Position numbers and translations under genes: made by a program
Shown: positions 43,723 to 54,399 of the stretch, one piece after another
Numbering within the stretch: the first letter of the stretch is position 1
Layout of the letters: the number at the start of each line of letters is the position of its first letter
Source: Zantedeschia hybrid cultivar
Taxonomy: Eukaryota; Streptophyta; Magnoliopsida; Alismatales; Araceae
Direction of reading: 5' to 3'
Assembly: GCA_030544215.1 (NCBI GenBank)
Contig: JARZZO010000011.1
Span: 48,977,587 to 49,041,586, forward strand
DNA: 64,000 nt
Notes under the pieces: model-generated
Told to the model about the DNA's origin: nothing
Database searches by the model: none
What the model saw: the letters and a program-made list of their open reading frames with translations, nothing else

Positions 43723-45296
43723 TGTAGGCGCCCGGAACGTCCCCCGCCGCCGTTGCGTCTGTGAGGTTTTGGAATCGAGGGTCTCTCCGTTCGTCTTAGC
43801 ACTGTGGCGATTTAAAGGGGGTTAGAAATTGAAGTGTGATCGCCAGGAGCATTACCTTTCGGTCCCTGTGCTCCGCAGGAGTGTAGGAAGTGATCGCGCG
43901 TTCTGTGGGAGCGGGAAATGCTGGTTCCTCCTTCTCTTCCTCCGGCCGGCTAGAGGAGGAGAGCCCGGCACTCTGCACGCGGAAATGTGGTAAGGATCCT
44001 TAGAAAGAAAAGACAAAACAGAAAATAACCCGATTAGAATTATAATATGTAGAATCTATCCATAAAAATATAAAAACTAACTAGAATTGGAGGGAGACGC
44101 ATCGGATGGGTGTTTGGGAGGGAAGGTGACCATATGTTATGGCCACCCACCTCCCATTTTTTGTTTGAAACCTCTGGGGGTAAAAGGTGCTAAGTCATCC
44201 TAAGATGCATGCATGCAGATAGGGTGCTCGTGTGTGAAAGGTGAAATGATGTGTTGAAAGTGAAAAAAGAGAAAATAGAAGAGGGTTAAGAAAACAAGCC
44301 CATTTGGAGTGCGAAGGATTCTTCTGAGACTCCTCCTGACCGCTTGCCAACCTCCTCTGAGCCTTCCCTCCAAGAAGCCACCTCTTAACCCCCTTGCTCG
44401 AGAGGATATGGGGGGTTTAAATAGGTGAAGGGAAAATAGGAGAAAACAGGGGTCTAAATCTCCGTAAATCACCCTGGAGCCAATAGGAAGTGGTCAAGGG
44501 TCGGAGGTGGTGTGCGCGGCAGTCGCCGGAGTGGGGAGTGATCGGAGTAGTGGGGACGTGGGCGGCGAGTAGAGGAGATCGTGGGGAAGACGAGGTCAAG
44601 GGGGTGGTTAGGGAGTGGACGGCCAGGCAACATGCCTTCTAATCTCGTGGTGGAAAGCGGCCCGGTTGGCCTTCGAAGGGGGTGGAAGGCAGCCCGGTTG
44701 GCCTTCGAAGGGGGTGGAAGGCGAGGGGTGTCCTTCGAAGGGGGTGGAAGGCGGACTGGCTGGCCTTCCACGAAAAGGTGGTGAAAAGTGAAAAAGGTGG
44801 CCAAAAGGTGGAAGGCAAGGTAGCTGGCCTTCCAAGGGGGTAGAAGGCAAGGGGTGGCCTTCGAAGGGGGTGGAAGGCGGACTGGCTGGCCTTCCACAAA
44901 AAGGTGGTGAAAAGTGAAAAAGGTGGCCAAAAGGTGGAAGGCAAGGTAGCTGGCCTTCCAAGGGGGGGTGGAAGGCAGCCTGGTTAGCCTTCCACAAAAA
45001 GGTGGTAAAAAGTGAAAAAGGTGGCAAAAAGGTGGAAGGCAAGGTGGCTGGCCTTCCAAGGGTGTAGAAGGCAGGGGGTGGCCTTTGGAGGAGGTGGAAG
45101 GCGGACTGGCTGGCCTTCGAAGGGTGGTGGAAGGCGAGGGTTGGCCTTTCACGAAAAGGTGGCTAGAGTCGGGATTTGGTTAATGGGCCTAGTTGTTAGT
45201 GGGCTGAGATGGCTAAAATGAGGGGATTTTGGTGATGAAGGGCTAATGATGGATGAGACTCATGACCAAAAGGGTGGTCCAAAATCGGTGTCTACA
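43723..45296 (-). repeat. 3' LTR of C
   Basis: 1574 bp. It differs from the other LTR chiefly by about one palindromic repeat unit (32 bp) and scattered substitutions. U5 hairpin CCTCCGGCCGGCTAGAGG lies at 43939-43956. TATTTAAA on the minus strand near 44413 is a TATA candidate. Confidence 0.9.
44636..45150. repeat. GGAAGGC-N7/9-GGCCTTCC array in the 3' LTR of C
   Basis: About ten units with arms GGAAGGC and GGCCTTCC/G; spacers are 7 (GAGGGGT) or 9 (GGACTGGCT, AAGGTAGCT) bases. Proline/serine-rich ORFs of up to 227 codons on the minus strand here are repeat artefacts. Confidence 0.8.
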
Positions 45297-45310
45297 AATG
45301 CCCCTCCGGG
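45297..45310 (-). promoter_or_regulatory. PPT of C
   Basis: On the minus strand CCGGAGGGGCATT directly precedes the 3' LTR start TGTAGACACCG. The G-rich purine stretch is in the standard PPT position. Confidence 0.65.
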
Positions 45311-47900
45311 ACACCTGTTTTGCAGTGGAGTGGAACGAAATGATAAATAGGTGTTCCGGAAATCAAACCAGATTTTGGACCGCCCGGAAAAGAATGAGCT
45401 ATATCCAAGGATGATATGAGAGTGTGGTAAATGCATGAAAGCTAGCTATTTGAGTTGCAAGAGTGGTTTAAGGAAAGGGACAAAGTTCAGTACTAGAGAA
45501 TCACAGTCCGTGGGACCCTCGGGTGTTGGAACCGCGAGGCCTTGGCGCACCAGGATGCAACGATTTGGCCCAAGGGGATCTCAAGCATGAAAGGTGTAGG
45601 AGTGTGACTTGAAGAACTCTCGACACAACGGGCGCGCGGTGGCCTGGCGCATCATGGGATCGCCAAGTGAGAAAATCTTAAGCACACGTATTGAAAAAAG
45701 GGAAGAGGTCTTGCAATTCAAAGGGCTAACAGACGAACAATCGCCAAACTCACAGATCAGCGATGGGTTAAGCAGAGTGATGAATTCTGGTCATTGCCCT
45801 TAGGGCGGGAATGGTGGATGATGCTTATGCAATGCATGTTGGTTTAAAATTAGAAAGCAAATTCCTAATGCAAACAGGAGGGATTTATTGGCCAATCGAA
45901 TAACTTGGAGAATATAGACTCCTCATTGTTTTGTTTAAAGAGGAACTCAGAGTCTATACGTCCGAAGTTATTAGCCTCCTGTGTCTTCAATCCTACTTGC
46001 TTTAGATTCCCTGCAGCTGCAAGAACGCACATCAGTAAATGTAAATAATCAATGATCCACAATATCTTCATGACAAGCTGCAAGGAAGCGAGGGACAAAG
46101 GTCCCTGTCGAGTCGAAGCTAGCACGGAAGATATGGCCATTATCAAAGTAGAATGCCAATCCGGCTGCTTTTGGCTTCGACTCGACAGCAAAAGTGTCCA
46201 CCTTTTGGACATAGAATCCTTTTCTTGTATGCACAAAAATGAAGGGGAAACAGTTAGTAGTATCTGTTTTCGGCCCCTTGTCCCAAAGAGCAACTACCTT
46301 TTCCCTGGCCTTCGCATAGGGTCAAGGGGCCGTGTTACTAACCAGACAAAAGGAAGAATATCGAAACTGATGCAAGAAGTAAATATGCAAATGATAGCGG
46401 ATATTAACAAGTGAAGTGTGTGATGAAAACATGTTTTTGATTCCGCCTGCCTGGTGACTGCCCAAACTTAGGCTGGTTGAATGATGAAAGGGAAATGCGA
46501 ACTCGACTTCCCAGGTATCCTAAGCACGCATCTAGATTGATTTGGGCCTCTAGACTCCTCAAACTAACCTTGACCGGCTAAGACTCATACTGATGACACT
46601 ACCGTCATGCCATGCTTAGGCTCCCAGCTGCTTCCGACCACCAAGTTTGCCCAAAAAGTTATCGAGGTAAATAATTTGCCCGACCCGGGTCTCTTTCCTC
46701 ACAATCTAGAAGGTATATGATGGAACACCTTGGAACCCTAACGGTCAACCGCGCGACGCTGACCCGGAATCAGACGTCGTCGCACCGATGGGTGACGCGC
46801 ATGCATTGACCTAAGCCCGAAGTTGTAAGAGTACACATTGAGATTATGGTTAAGAAATTGGTTCACCAGAAACATCGACATTACTCTTCACCCATTTTGG
46901 ACTCCTGTGATCATGTGAGCATGTGACGATTTTTGAAAAACGAACCATTTTAAAATGATATTCAGTCTTTAGATAGCTATCTCGTGTCAAACCTTGAGGG
47001 AGAAAAAGTGAAGAAATTTTGGAGACAAACTTCACAGGAGGATCGACAAAACCATTAAAAGGGGGAGCTGTGACAAAACGGACCCCTTTTGACCTCCTAG
47101 ATGCCCCTATTTTGACTTTTCAGGCCTTTATTGGATTTTATGGCCAGGCACGGTCACGAGCAGGCTTTTTTCATGATTGCTTGAACCCCTTTTTCTTTTT
47201 TGTATTTCTTTTCCGCTCTTGACATTTTTGGGGTTATTTGATATTCCGCCTGCGGGGACACTGCCCTCTTTACGTGCTCTGGTCTTTTACATTTCAATTT
47301 TGGGCCCTTTTTGAGGGGTTACATGTATCAGGTTGTTGAGGAACCGCAATTTGCTGAGCTCGACCGTTTAAGGGCGTCAACTGTCCTGATCGGTCGAGAG
47401 ACGAAGAGCAAAGGTTGCATTTTGACAGTATGCTAAAGACTTGGAACTCATTTTAAGAAGGTTCCCTTTTGAAAAAAACGTGTAAGTGTGTGCATCTCAG
47501 GATGATCATAGGGATCCGTATGAAAGTAAAGTAGACCTGTCTAAGATTCTGGTGGGCCAGAGTCTTAACCAAACCTTAATGTTAACCCAATCTATCATGC
47601 AACTAGACCTAGACAGGGGGTACATGGCAATCACCAGACAATTGGATTTTGTGTCTTTTCTGATTTTTTGTCATTTTCATTAAAGTATGTACATATTTAC
47701 AAATATTTTTGATGCATTTTGGATATTCGATTTTTTTTTTTTTGAGATTTTGAAATTTTTGAACTTTTTTGTATTTTTAAGGGTAAAACTTCTTCAAATA
47801 GACTCCTATCCAAAGGAACAATTTTCCAATATTTACACTTATTTGCTAACTAGAAATGAAAGAACTTACTTACCTCTACAACTTGTAGATAAAGAGGAAG
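45311..47900 (-). other. Long non-coding 3' region of C
   Basis: About 2.6 kb between the protease ORF and the PPT, where RT, RNase H and integrase would be expected in an autonomous element. I see none of their motifs on either strand. Two overlapping minus-strand stretches (46234-46049 and 46293-45865) are open but match nothing I know. A T-run lies near 47732-47742. RNA structure or a lost gene are possible contents. Confidence 0.55.
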
Positions 47901-49781
47901 CTATCCAATCCCTAAGCGATTATGCACAAGACTCAGGGAGTGAGTCAGACATGTTGCAAAGGTGGGTCCATGAGACACAGACCCAATGATGGCAGAATTG
48001 CCCCAGGAGTGGGCTATCACCGGTGATAAGAGCCTGAGAAGGGCAGGTGTGTAGAATAGTAAGGGAATGAGAGCGGTGGGTACCGGTTCATCCCTCACTA
48101 AGGAGGCTCCTTCTTGTTGAGTGGTTGGTTCATAGAACAGCAGCTGTGTAGAGAAATCTTCTGCATCTTCTCTTTGAGCTTCAGTGCTTGTTTCCTTCAA
48201 CTCATCCTCAAGATAGTGTATCTTGAGTACCTCTTGACTTTCCTTCACAAAGTGATCCAAGAGACTCCATTTTCCTGATCCTTCAGTTGGTTTGGTTAGT
48301 ATGCAACCCAATTTGAATCCCCCAATGGTCAGATTTTCAAAGATAGGTTCTTGAATTCCCTGCTTTTCATTGCCTAACCCAGATCCCGAACTATACCCCA
48401 TTTTGTCTATAAGATGCCAACCTATGCTAGGCTGGGACTTGAGCTGAGAGTCAACCGATGAAAGGATGAGTTCTGCCCCTTTTCCAGAAGTGACCATGGA
48501 TGGAATTTGTTCAGTCGAGACTGAGTCCAAAGACTCAGGATAAGGGGTACCCTTCATTTTGGCAATCTTCCCATTGTATGGGAATTTATAGCACTGATGA
48601 TTAGTGGAGGGCACTCCTAGGGTCTGGTCCATCCAAGGCCTTCCCAAAATGGCATTGTATATGGGCTTGACATCAAGGATGTAGAATTTAAAGATCATGG
48701 CTACTGGGCCAATTTCTAATTTCCCATTTGCTGGTCTTTGAGAATTGTCATAGGTTGAGACCATCATGGAAGTAGACCCACTCTTTTCTGGATCAATCCC
48801 TACTTTCTTGGGGGTCTTGAGTGGACAGACATTGATTGATGCCCCGGTATCCAACAGGATGGAGTCCAATGAGTGACCCTTGAGTGTTGTTGTTAAGCAT
48901 GAGGGAAGGGATTGGCATTCAGGGGCAGCTAGATCCTTACCTGTGAAGGATATGGTAGGTGTCTGGGTGACTGAGAGAATGGCATTGGTGACCCCCCTGA
49001 TAGGAAGATCTTCATTGAGTGTAATGCGCTGGAGGAACTTGAACAATGTCTCCCTGTGTGTAGGAGATCTCCCAATCAACTCTAGGACTGGCATCTTAGT
49101 AGGAGTTTTCCCTAGATGCTGTAGGATGTCATACTTAGACAGATCTGAATCCTCTTGAGAGTCCAAGGGTTGACTTGTTGGGGTAATGACGCGATTTCTC
49201 AGGGTAACACCAATCGGACTGGGGTCCACTGCCTGATCTGACTTTAGTGGTTGAACTGGTGGTGAATTCATCAGGCATAATCGGGTTATCGGACCTGGCT
49301 TTGGTGTTGGACATAAGATGGATGTAGGAGGTTCTCTGATTGAAATTGAAGGAACTTGGACCAGAGTAACTGGGTTGATGGCTGTTGGTTGTTCCCTAGG
49401 TTGTATCAAGACCAAAGGTTTGTCTTGGATGATAGTGGAGACTCCTTGCAACGGCTCTCTAGGTTTGGTAGTCTTAGTAGGGCACTCACGCCATATCCCA
49501 ACCTCTTCATACTCCCAGTACTGTCCTCTATGATCGACATTTGGTTCCAAATTTTTGACAAGGGTGCTCACCCTTTCTAGAGAGCTAGATGGATCTTGGG
49601 CCACCTGATAAGAGGGCGGAGGGCCCTTGACTTCCAAGGTTTTAGCAGCCTCTTTCATGTGCCCCCAATTGATCTTGGCACTGGAGAAAGGGGGAACTGC
49701 TGGATATGGTTTCTGATTGGATTGGTTGTCTGATCTGGACATAGGACTGGGTGACCTAAAGGGTTGCCCCAAGGTACTCAC
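47901..49781 (-). CDS. Protease and G-patch ORF of C
   Basis: 626 codons in the same frame as gag, after one TAG. The N-terminal 200 residues are Pro-rich. A retropepsin region follows with an intact DTGASINVCPL loop (near 48845), VSTYDNSQRP, YNAILGRPWM and STNHQCYKFPYNG. The G-patch lies near 48410 (SIGWHLIDKMGYSSGSGLG). The last 150 residues match nothing I recognise. An intact active site and a long open frame contrast with the Ala-substituted, broken protease of B. On family knowledge it would process gag. GTG follows the TAG, so independent initiation here is unlikely. Confidence 0.85.
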   Translation of the reverse strand: MSTLGQPFRSPSPMSRSDNQSNQKPYPAVPPFSSAKINWGHMKEAAKTLEVKGPPPSYQVAQDPSSSLERVSTLVKNLEPNVDHRGQYWEYEEVGIWRECPTKTTKPREPLQGVSTIIQDKPLVLIQPREQPTAINPVTLVQVPSISIREPPTSILCPTPKPGPITRLCLMNSPPVQPLKSDQAVDPSPIGVTLRNRVITPTSQPLDSQEDSDLSKYDILQHLGKTPTKMPVLELIGRSPTHRETLFKFLQRITLNEDLPIRGVTNAILSVTQTPTISFTGKDLAAPECQSLPSCLTTTLKGHSLDSILLDTGASINVCPLKTPKKVGIDPEKSGSTSMMVSTYDNSQRPANGKLEIGPVAMIFKFYILDVKPIYNAILGRPWMDQTLGVPSTNHQCYKFPYNGKIAKMKGTPYPESLDSVSTEQIPSMVTSGKGAELILSSVDSQLKSQPSIGWHLIDKMGYSSGSGLGNEKQGIQEPIFENLTIGGFKLGCILTKPTEGSGKWSLLDHFVKESQEVLKIHYLEDELKETSTEAQREDAEDFSTQLLFYEPTTQQEGASLVRDEPVPTALIPLLFYTPALLRLLSPVIAHSWGNSAIIGSVSHGPTFATCLTHSLSLVHNRLGIG

Positions 49782-50924
49782 CTATTCATTGATTGTCACT
49801 CCCTCTATTGGTGGAGTCCTCTTACTTCTGTTCTGATTTTCAAAGAAGGATGGCAAAGTGGAACTCCAAATCTGAGATTGAACTACCCGAGCTCGATTAT
49901 AAAGTTGTGCGAATGTGTGAAATTCGCTCAGCATGAGAATAGACCGAAGCTGCGGGGTAGCGTTATTGACCAACATGGTGATAGCTTGAGATTCGGGGAT
50001 TGCCACTTCTGCCCTAGAGGCCATTGCCCTCCACCTGTTGGCAAAATACGTGAACTCCTCTTCAGGCTTCATCTTCTCCATCACAAGATCAAACAAGGTG
50101 GGAGGCATGGTTGTCATATAACTAAACTGAGTGATGAATTTTTCGGAGACCATATCAAAATTGATTAGGTCTGTGGCGGGTAAGGAAGAAAACCATCTTA
50201 AGGCCTCACCTTCTAAGGATTTCTGGAACAGATGGACAAGGAGGACTCTGTCGTAGAGCCATTGATGGGAATCCATGAGGAAACCTGACAGGTGATCATG
50301 AGGGTCAGAGGTGCCATCATATTTTCTGTACTCGGGGGCTTTGAATCCCGGCGGAAAGTAGGCCGGAGGGAGCTTGCAATAGCTCGAGAGAGAGTGCGGT
50401 TGTTTCAGGGTAAGTTTCTCGGCCATGAACTTACGCACACAGGTTTCAACCTCACTTTTGTAGATGAATTCTTTCTGCTCGGGAGGAGGTGTAGTTTGAG
50501 AGACTGGAATTGGCATGACGGGTGGAGCAACTGGAGTAGGAGTTGGCTGGTTAGTGCGGGTCTGAGCTCTATTGGAAGATCCTTGGAAGTGAGTTCTCTG
50601 AAGAGTGGCATCTTGAGTTTTGCCACGGGAGGCCAACCGGATGAGTTGATCAGGGGTGTACCGTGATAACACGGCAATAAGTTGCGGGTCCTCACTCAGG
50701 TTTTGGAAGATTCTGTTGGAGATTATAGGGTCACTTTCTGAAGAGGAAGATTCATCCAAGTATTTTCCCTTAAGTCCCTCTCTAGGTGTTTGGAACATGC
50801 CCACAAATGTTAATTGTGGATCCTCTTCAATCTCAAACAGAGGGTTGTGTGTGACATTGTTACCAAACTCATACATGTCATCATACACAGTGTTAACATA
50901 CATTTGGTTCATTATGAAATACAA
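49782..50924 (-). CDS. Gag of C
   Basis: 380 codons, ATG at 50924 (a second Met follows at codon 5). The gag core has EYRKYDGTSDPHDHLSGF, VHLFQKSLEGEALRWF, MEKMKPEEEFTYFANRWRAM and AQLYNRARVV, the Tat/gypsy gag pattern seen in A and B. I see no C-x2-H-x4-H-x4-C knuckle, unlike A and B. The ORF ends at a TAG (49784-49782) that is followed in frame by the protease ORF. Confidence 0.88.
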   Translation of the reverse strand: MYFIMNQMYVNTVYDDMYEFGNNVTHNPLFEIEEDPQLTFVGMFQTPREGLKGKYLDESSSSESDPIISNRIFQNLSEDPQLIAVLSRYTPDQLIRLASRGKTQDATLQRTHFQGSSNRAQTRTNQPTPTPVAPPVMPIPVSQTTPPPEQKEFIYKSEVETCVRKFMAEKLTLKQPHSLSSYCKLPPAYFPPGFKAPEYRKYDGTSDPHDHLSGFLMDSHQWLYDRVLLVHLFQKSLEGEALRWFSSLPATDLINFDMVSEKFITQFSYMTTMPPTLFDLVMEKMKPEEEFTYFANRWRAMASRAEVAIPESQAITMLVNNATPQLRSILMLSEFHTFAQLYNRARVVQSQIWSSTLPSFFENQNRSKRTPPIEGVTINE

Positions 50925-51454
50925 ATCCTAAGAGATTTTATATTTCACTTGGAAGGTTAACTGTATATTATGAGTGTTGGTTTCTAACAAATCAAGTTCA
51001 AACCCTTAACGACCCTGGAATTTTTCACAACTTGTTCGACCAGAGTTTAGTTAGGTGTCTTCAAACTTTGAAATAATTCTCTCAATGACACCTATAGGTG
51101 GATGGTTGTTGATGAAAAAGTCGAATTAATTTCTCACACAAACCCAAGGTTCCTACAGGGTGGTTTCAGGTACAACCTGCTCGGCGGCCAAGTGGGAATC
51201 CCTGGCTCGCGGAGACTGACGGAGGTTCCCAACAGAATAGGACTAGTCACACCCGAGTGGGAATCCTCAGATGGAGAGTCAAACTTTGTGGGAGAGGTAA
51301 CTAGAAGTGTGATGCCGGCTCTTCCTTAAAACCCCCGCGGAGAACACCCCAAAAAACCCAGAAAGTTAACAAGTCAGAACATCTAACAATTCATCAAAAT
51401 AGGCAGCAACAAATCATACAGCAGTGGCAAGCAGAAGATGACAAAGTACTGACC
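50925..51454 (-). other. Leader of C between gag and the palindrome array
   Basis: About 530 bp with no supported gene. On the minus strand it is the 5' UTR preceding the gag ATG. Nothing further is recognisable. Confidence 0.5.
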
Positions 51455-51460
51455 AGGAGT

Positions 51461-51745
51461 CGACGGCCAGGGATTGGCCGTCCAAGGGCGGACGGCCAGG
51501 TTCTGGCCGTCCAAGGGCGGACGGCCAGGTTCTGGCCGTCCAAGGGGATGTAGACGGCCAGGGGCTGGCCGTCCAATGGATCGGACGGCCAGATGTTGGC
51601 CGTCCAGTGGGAGATCGACGGCCAGGTCTGGGCCGTCCAAGGGGTCGGACGGCCAGGTGCTGGCTGTCCAATGGTGATGTCGACGGCCAACTACTGGCCG
51701 TCCAAGGGGCTCGACGGCCAGGGGCTGGCCGTCCAGAGATGATGC
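51461..51745. repeat. GACGGCC-N7-GGCCGTC palindrome array in the leader of C
   Basis: Nine units, each with a spacer of exactly seven bases (AGGGATT, AGGTTCT twice, AGGGGCT, AGATGTT, AGGTCTG, AGGTGCT, AACTACT, AGGGGCT) and 8-12 bp between units. As RNA each would form a 7-bp GC-rich stem with a 7-nt loop. It is located between PBS and gag. Confidence 0.85.
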
Positions 51746-51805
51746 CGAGTTCAGGATCCTTACCTTCTTTTCCTTTGATCGCGAAGCGTGCAGCGGGCTA
51801 CAGGC

Positions 51806-51823
51806 GTCCCACCGTAATCGCCA
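51806..51823 (-). promoter_or_regulatory. Primer-binding site of C
   Basis: On the minus strand TGGCGATTACGGTGGGAC, six bases after the LTR. It differs from the B and C' sites only by T for C at position 8. Confidence 0.75.
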
Positions 51824-51829
51824 GAGGGC

Positions 51830-53371
51830 TGTACGCGCCCAGAACGTCCCCCGCCGCCGCTGCGTCTGTGAGGCTTTGGAATCGAGGGTCTCTCCGTTCG
51901 TCTTAGCACTGTGGCGATTTAAAGGGGGTTAGAAATTGAAGTGTGATCGCTAGGAGCATTACCTTTCGGTCCCTGTGCTCCGCAGGAGTGTAGGAAGTGA
52001 TCGCGCGTTCTGTGGGAGCGGGAAATGCTGGTTCCTCCTTCTCTTCCTCCGGCCGGCCAGAGGAGGAGAGCCCGGCATTCTGCACGCAGAAATGTGGTAA
52101 GGATCCCTAGAAAGAAAAGACAAAACAGAAAATAACCCGATTAGAACTATAATATGTGGAATTTATCCATAAAAATATAAAAACTAACTAGAATTGGAGG
52201 GAGACGCACCGGATGGGTGTTTGGGAGGGAAGGTGACCATATGTTATGGCCACCCACCTCCCGTTTTTTGTTTGAAACCTCTGGGGGTAAAAGGTGCTAA
52301 GTCATCCTAAGATGCATGCATGTAGATAGGGTGCTCGTGTGTGAAAGGTGAAATGATGTGTTGAAAGTGAAAAAAGAGAAAATAGAAGAGGGTTAAGAAA
52401 ACAAGCCCATTTGGAGTGCGAATGATTCTTCTGAGACTCCTCCTGACCGCTTGCTAACCTCCTCTGAGCCTTCCCTCCAAGAAGCCACCTCTTAACCCCC
52501 TTGCTCGAGAGGATATGGGGGGTTTAAATAGGTGAAGGGAAAATAGGAGAAAACAGGGGTCTAAATCCCCGTAAATCACCCTGGAGCCAATAGGAAGTGG
52601 TCAAGGGTCGGAGGTGGTGTGCGCGGCAGTCGCCGGAGTGGGGAGTGATCGGAGTAGTGGGGACGTGGGCGGCGAGTAGAGGAGATCGTGGGGACGACAA
52701 GGTCAAGGGGGTGGTTAGGGAGTGGACGGCCAAGCAACATGCCTTCTAATCTCGTGGTGGAAGGCGGCCTGGTTGGCCTTCGAAGGGGGTGGAAGTCGAG
52801 GGGTGGCCTTCGAAGGGGGTGGAAGGCGGACTGGCTGGCCTTCCACGAAAAGGTGGTGAAAAGTGAAAAAGGTGGCCAAAAGGTGGAAGGCAAGGTAGCT
52901 AGGCTTCCAAGAGGGTAGAAGGCAAGGGGTGGCCTTCGAAGGGGGTGGAAGGCGAACTGGCTGGCCTTCCACGAAAAGGTGGTGAAAAGTGAAAAAGGTG
53001 GCCAAAAGGTGGAAGGCAAGGTAGCTGGCCTTCCAAGGGGGGGTGGAAGGCAGCCTGGTTGGCCTTCCACGAAAAGGTGGTAAAAAGTGAAAAAGGTGGC
53101 AAAAAGGTGGAAGGCAAGGTGGCTGGCCTTCCAAGGGTGTAGAAGACAGGGGGTGGCCTTCGAAGGAGGTGGAAGGCAGACTGGCTGGCCTTTGAAGGGT
53201 GGTGGAAGGCGAGGGGTGGCCTTCCACGAAAAGGTGGCTAGAGTCGGGATTTGGTTAATGGGCCTAGTTGTTAGTGGGCTGAGATGGCTAAAATGAGGGG
53301 ATTTTGGTGATGAATGGCTAATGATGGATGAGACTCATGACCAAAAGGGTGGTCCAAAATCGGTGTCTACA
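51830..53371 (-). repeat. 5' LTR of C
   Basis: 1542 bp, plus-strand ends TGTACGCGCCC and GTGTCTACA. The GGAAGGC / GGCCTTCC array spans about 52738-53230 and the U5 hairpin 52046-52063. Very similar to the left LTR. Confidence 0.9.
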
Positions 53372-53376
53372 ACAGC

Positions 53377-54334
53377 GACGCGTTTTAAACAGGTTTCTAA
53401 ATTTCTGTTACTTTGCTGAAAATCCATGATTCCATGATATATAATTTGCTTAAAGTTACTGATGAAATTGCTAGTGCAGGAAATATCAAGAGGTGAAAAT
53501 AAAGCTGACAATTCCACTAAGATCCCACTGTGGGAGTTCATAAGTCCCAGTCATGACTAAAAAGACGGTTATCTCTACTCTGTATTCTTTTATGTAATTG
53601 ATTTGCATTCGTATTATTATATGATAAATATTTATTAGATACATCAAGGACCTTGTGGTTTTGATGAAACTGTAATTTGAGTTCCCCTCAAAAAAAAAAA
53701 AAAAAAAACAGTGATAATTTCAGAGGATTCTTAATCGCACGGATATACCGTTAGATTGTTAATTAATGAGAATGATGGTTCCACTTTTGTGAAACGGTGA
53801 GTGGATAAACGAGCTTCGGCTTAGCACTGACAGTTTAACAATATTATCCTTGATTAATTTAAATTTTATTTTATTTTATATTTTTTCTTTTAGCCCAGCA
53901 TGCATCATGTAGGACTTTGATATAATTGAGATAAAGATTAATTCCTGATTAAATTTTAGACCATTGATCCAATAAATCCCAACGTGATATGAAATATTTC
54001 ATTCTGAATTGAGTATCTTGATTATCTTTGAGGTTCGCTTGAAGATATCCTTCGAATTCTATCCTTTCTTGGATTTCTCACTCAACATTTCTTGTTTCCT
54101 CTTAAGATCCGTCAAGATTGTAGTACTTCCACATTGGCTGGTAACCGCTTTTCATGAAGAAACCTACAGGGTTTGTGATATAGGGTACTTCCCAATCGCT
54201 GAAGTTGATCGACCTTTTGTCTCCTTTGTCTCCCTCATCCAGATAAGATCGATTCCATTGATCTCTTTGAGTTATCTTCACTGATTGTTTCGAGAAATAT
54301 TCACATTGTATGATGATAAGAGTGTGTCACATCA
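53377..54334 (+). other. 3' non-coding block of element A
   Basis: Continuation of A after C, homologous to 34657-35630 (B) and 301-1281 (D). It starts with the right half of the split dyad (53377-53381). There is an A-run at 53688-53708. No ORF supported. Confidence 0.65.
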
Positions 54335-54399
54335 CACCTTGGCATCATCTTTTCAGTACATTTCACTCCCTTGCAAAGTCAATGCCAAGGTGGGGCAGC
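54335..54399 (+). promoter_or_regulatory. PPT and flanking hairpin of A
   Basis: Inverted repeat CACCTTGGCAT (54335-54345) and ATGCCAAGGTG (54382-54392), then GGGCAGC and the LTR. The loop is about 10 bp shorter than in B and D. Confidence 0.62.

Larger units (their letters stand above)
43723..53371 (-). mobile_element. Non-autonomous gag-pro LTR element C (minus strand)
   Basis: 9649 bp, flanked by ACAGC at 43718-43722 and 53372-53376. In minus orientation: 5' LTR (53371-51830), PBS, palindromic leader repeats, gag, in-frame TAG, protease and G-patch, 2.6 kb without RT or integrase, PPT, 3' LTR (45296-43723). Gag and protease are Tat-like. The LTR opens TGTAGACACCG, close to the Tat LTR start, and the PBS matches that of B. 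It fits the TR-GAG type of non-autonomous element that depends on Tat RT and integrase (inference). LTRs are very similar, so this is a recent insertion. Confidence 0.9.

Noticed and set aside
45865..46293. A hidden gene in the 3' region of C
   Set aside because: Two overlapping minus-strand frames of modest length without a known motif; neither is clearly favoured. Left as undefined non-coding.
43723..53371. An envelope-like gene in C or B
   Set aside because: No signal peptide plus transmembrane pattern was seen downstream of gag-pro or pol on the sense strand. The extra genes of A and B are antisense and soluble-looking.
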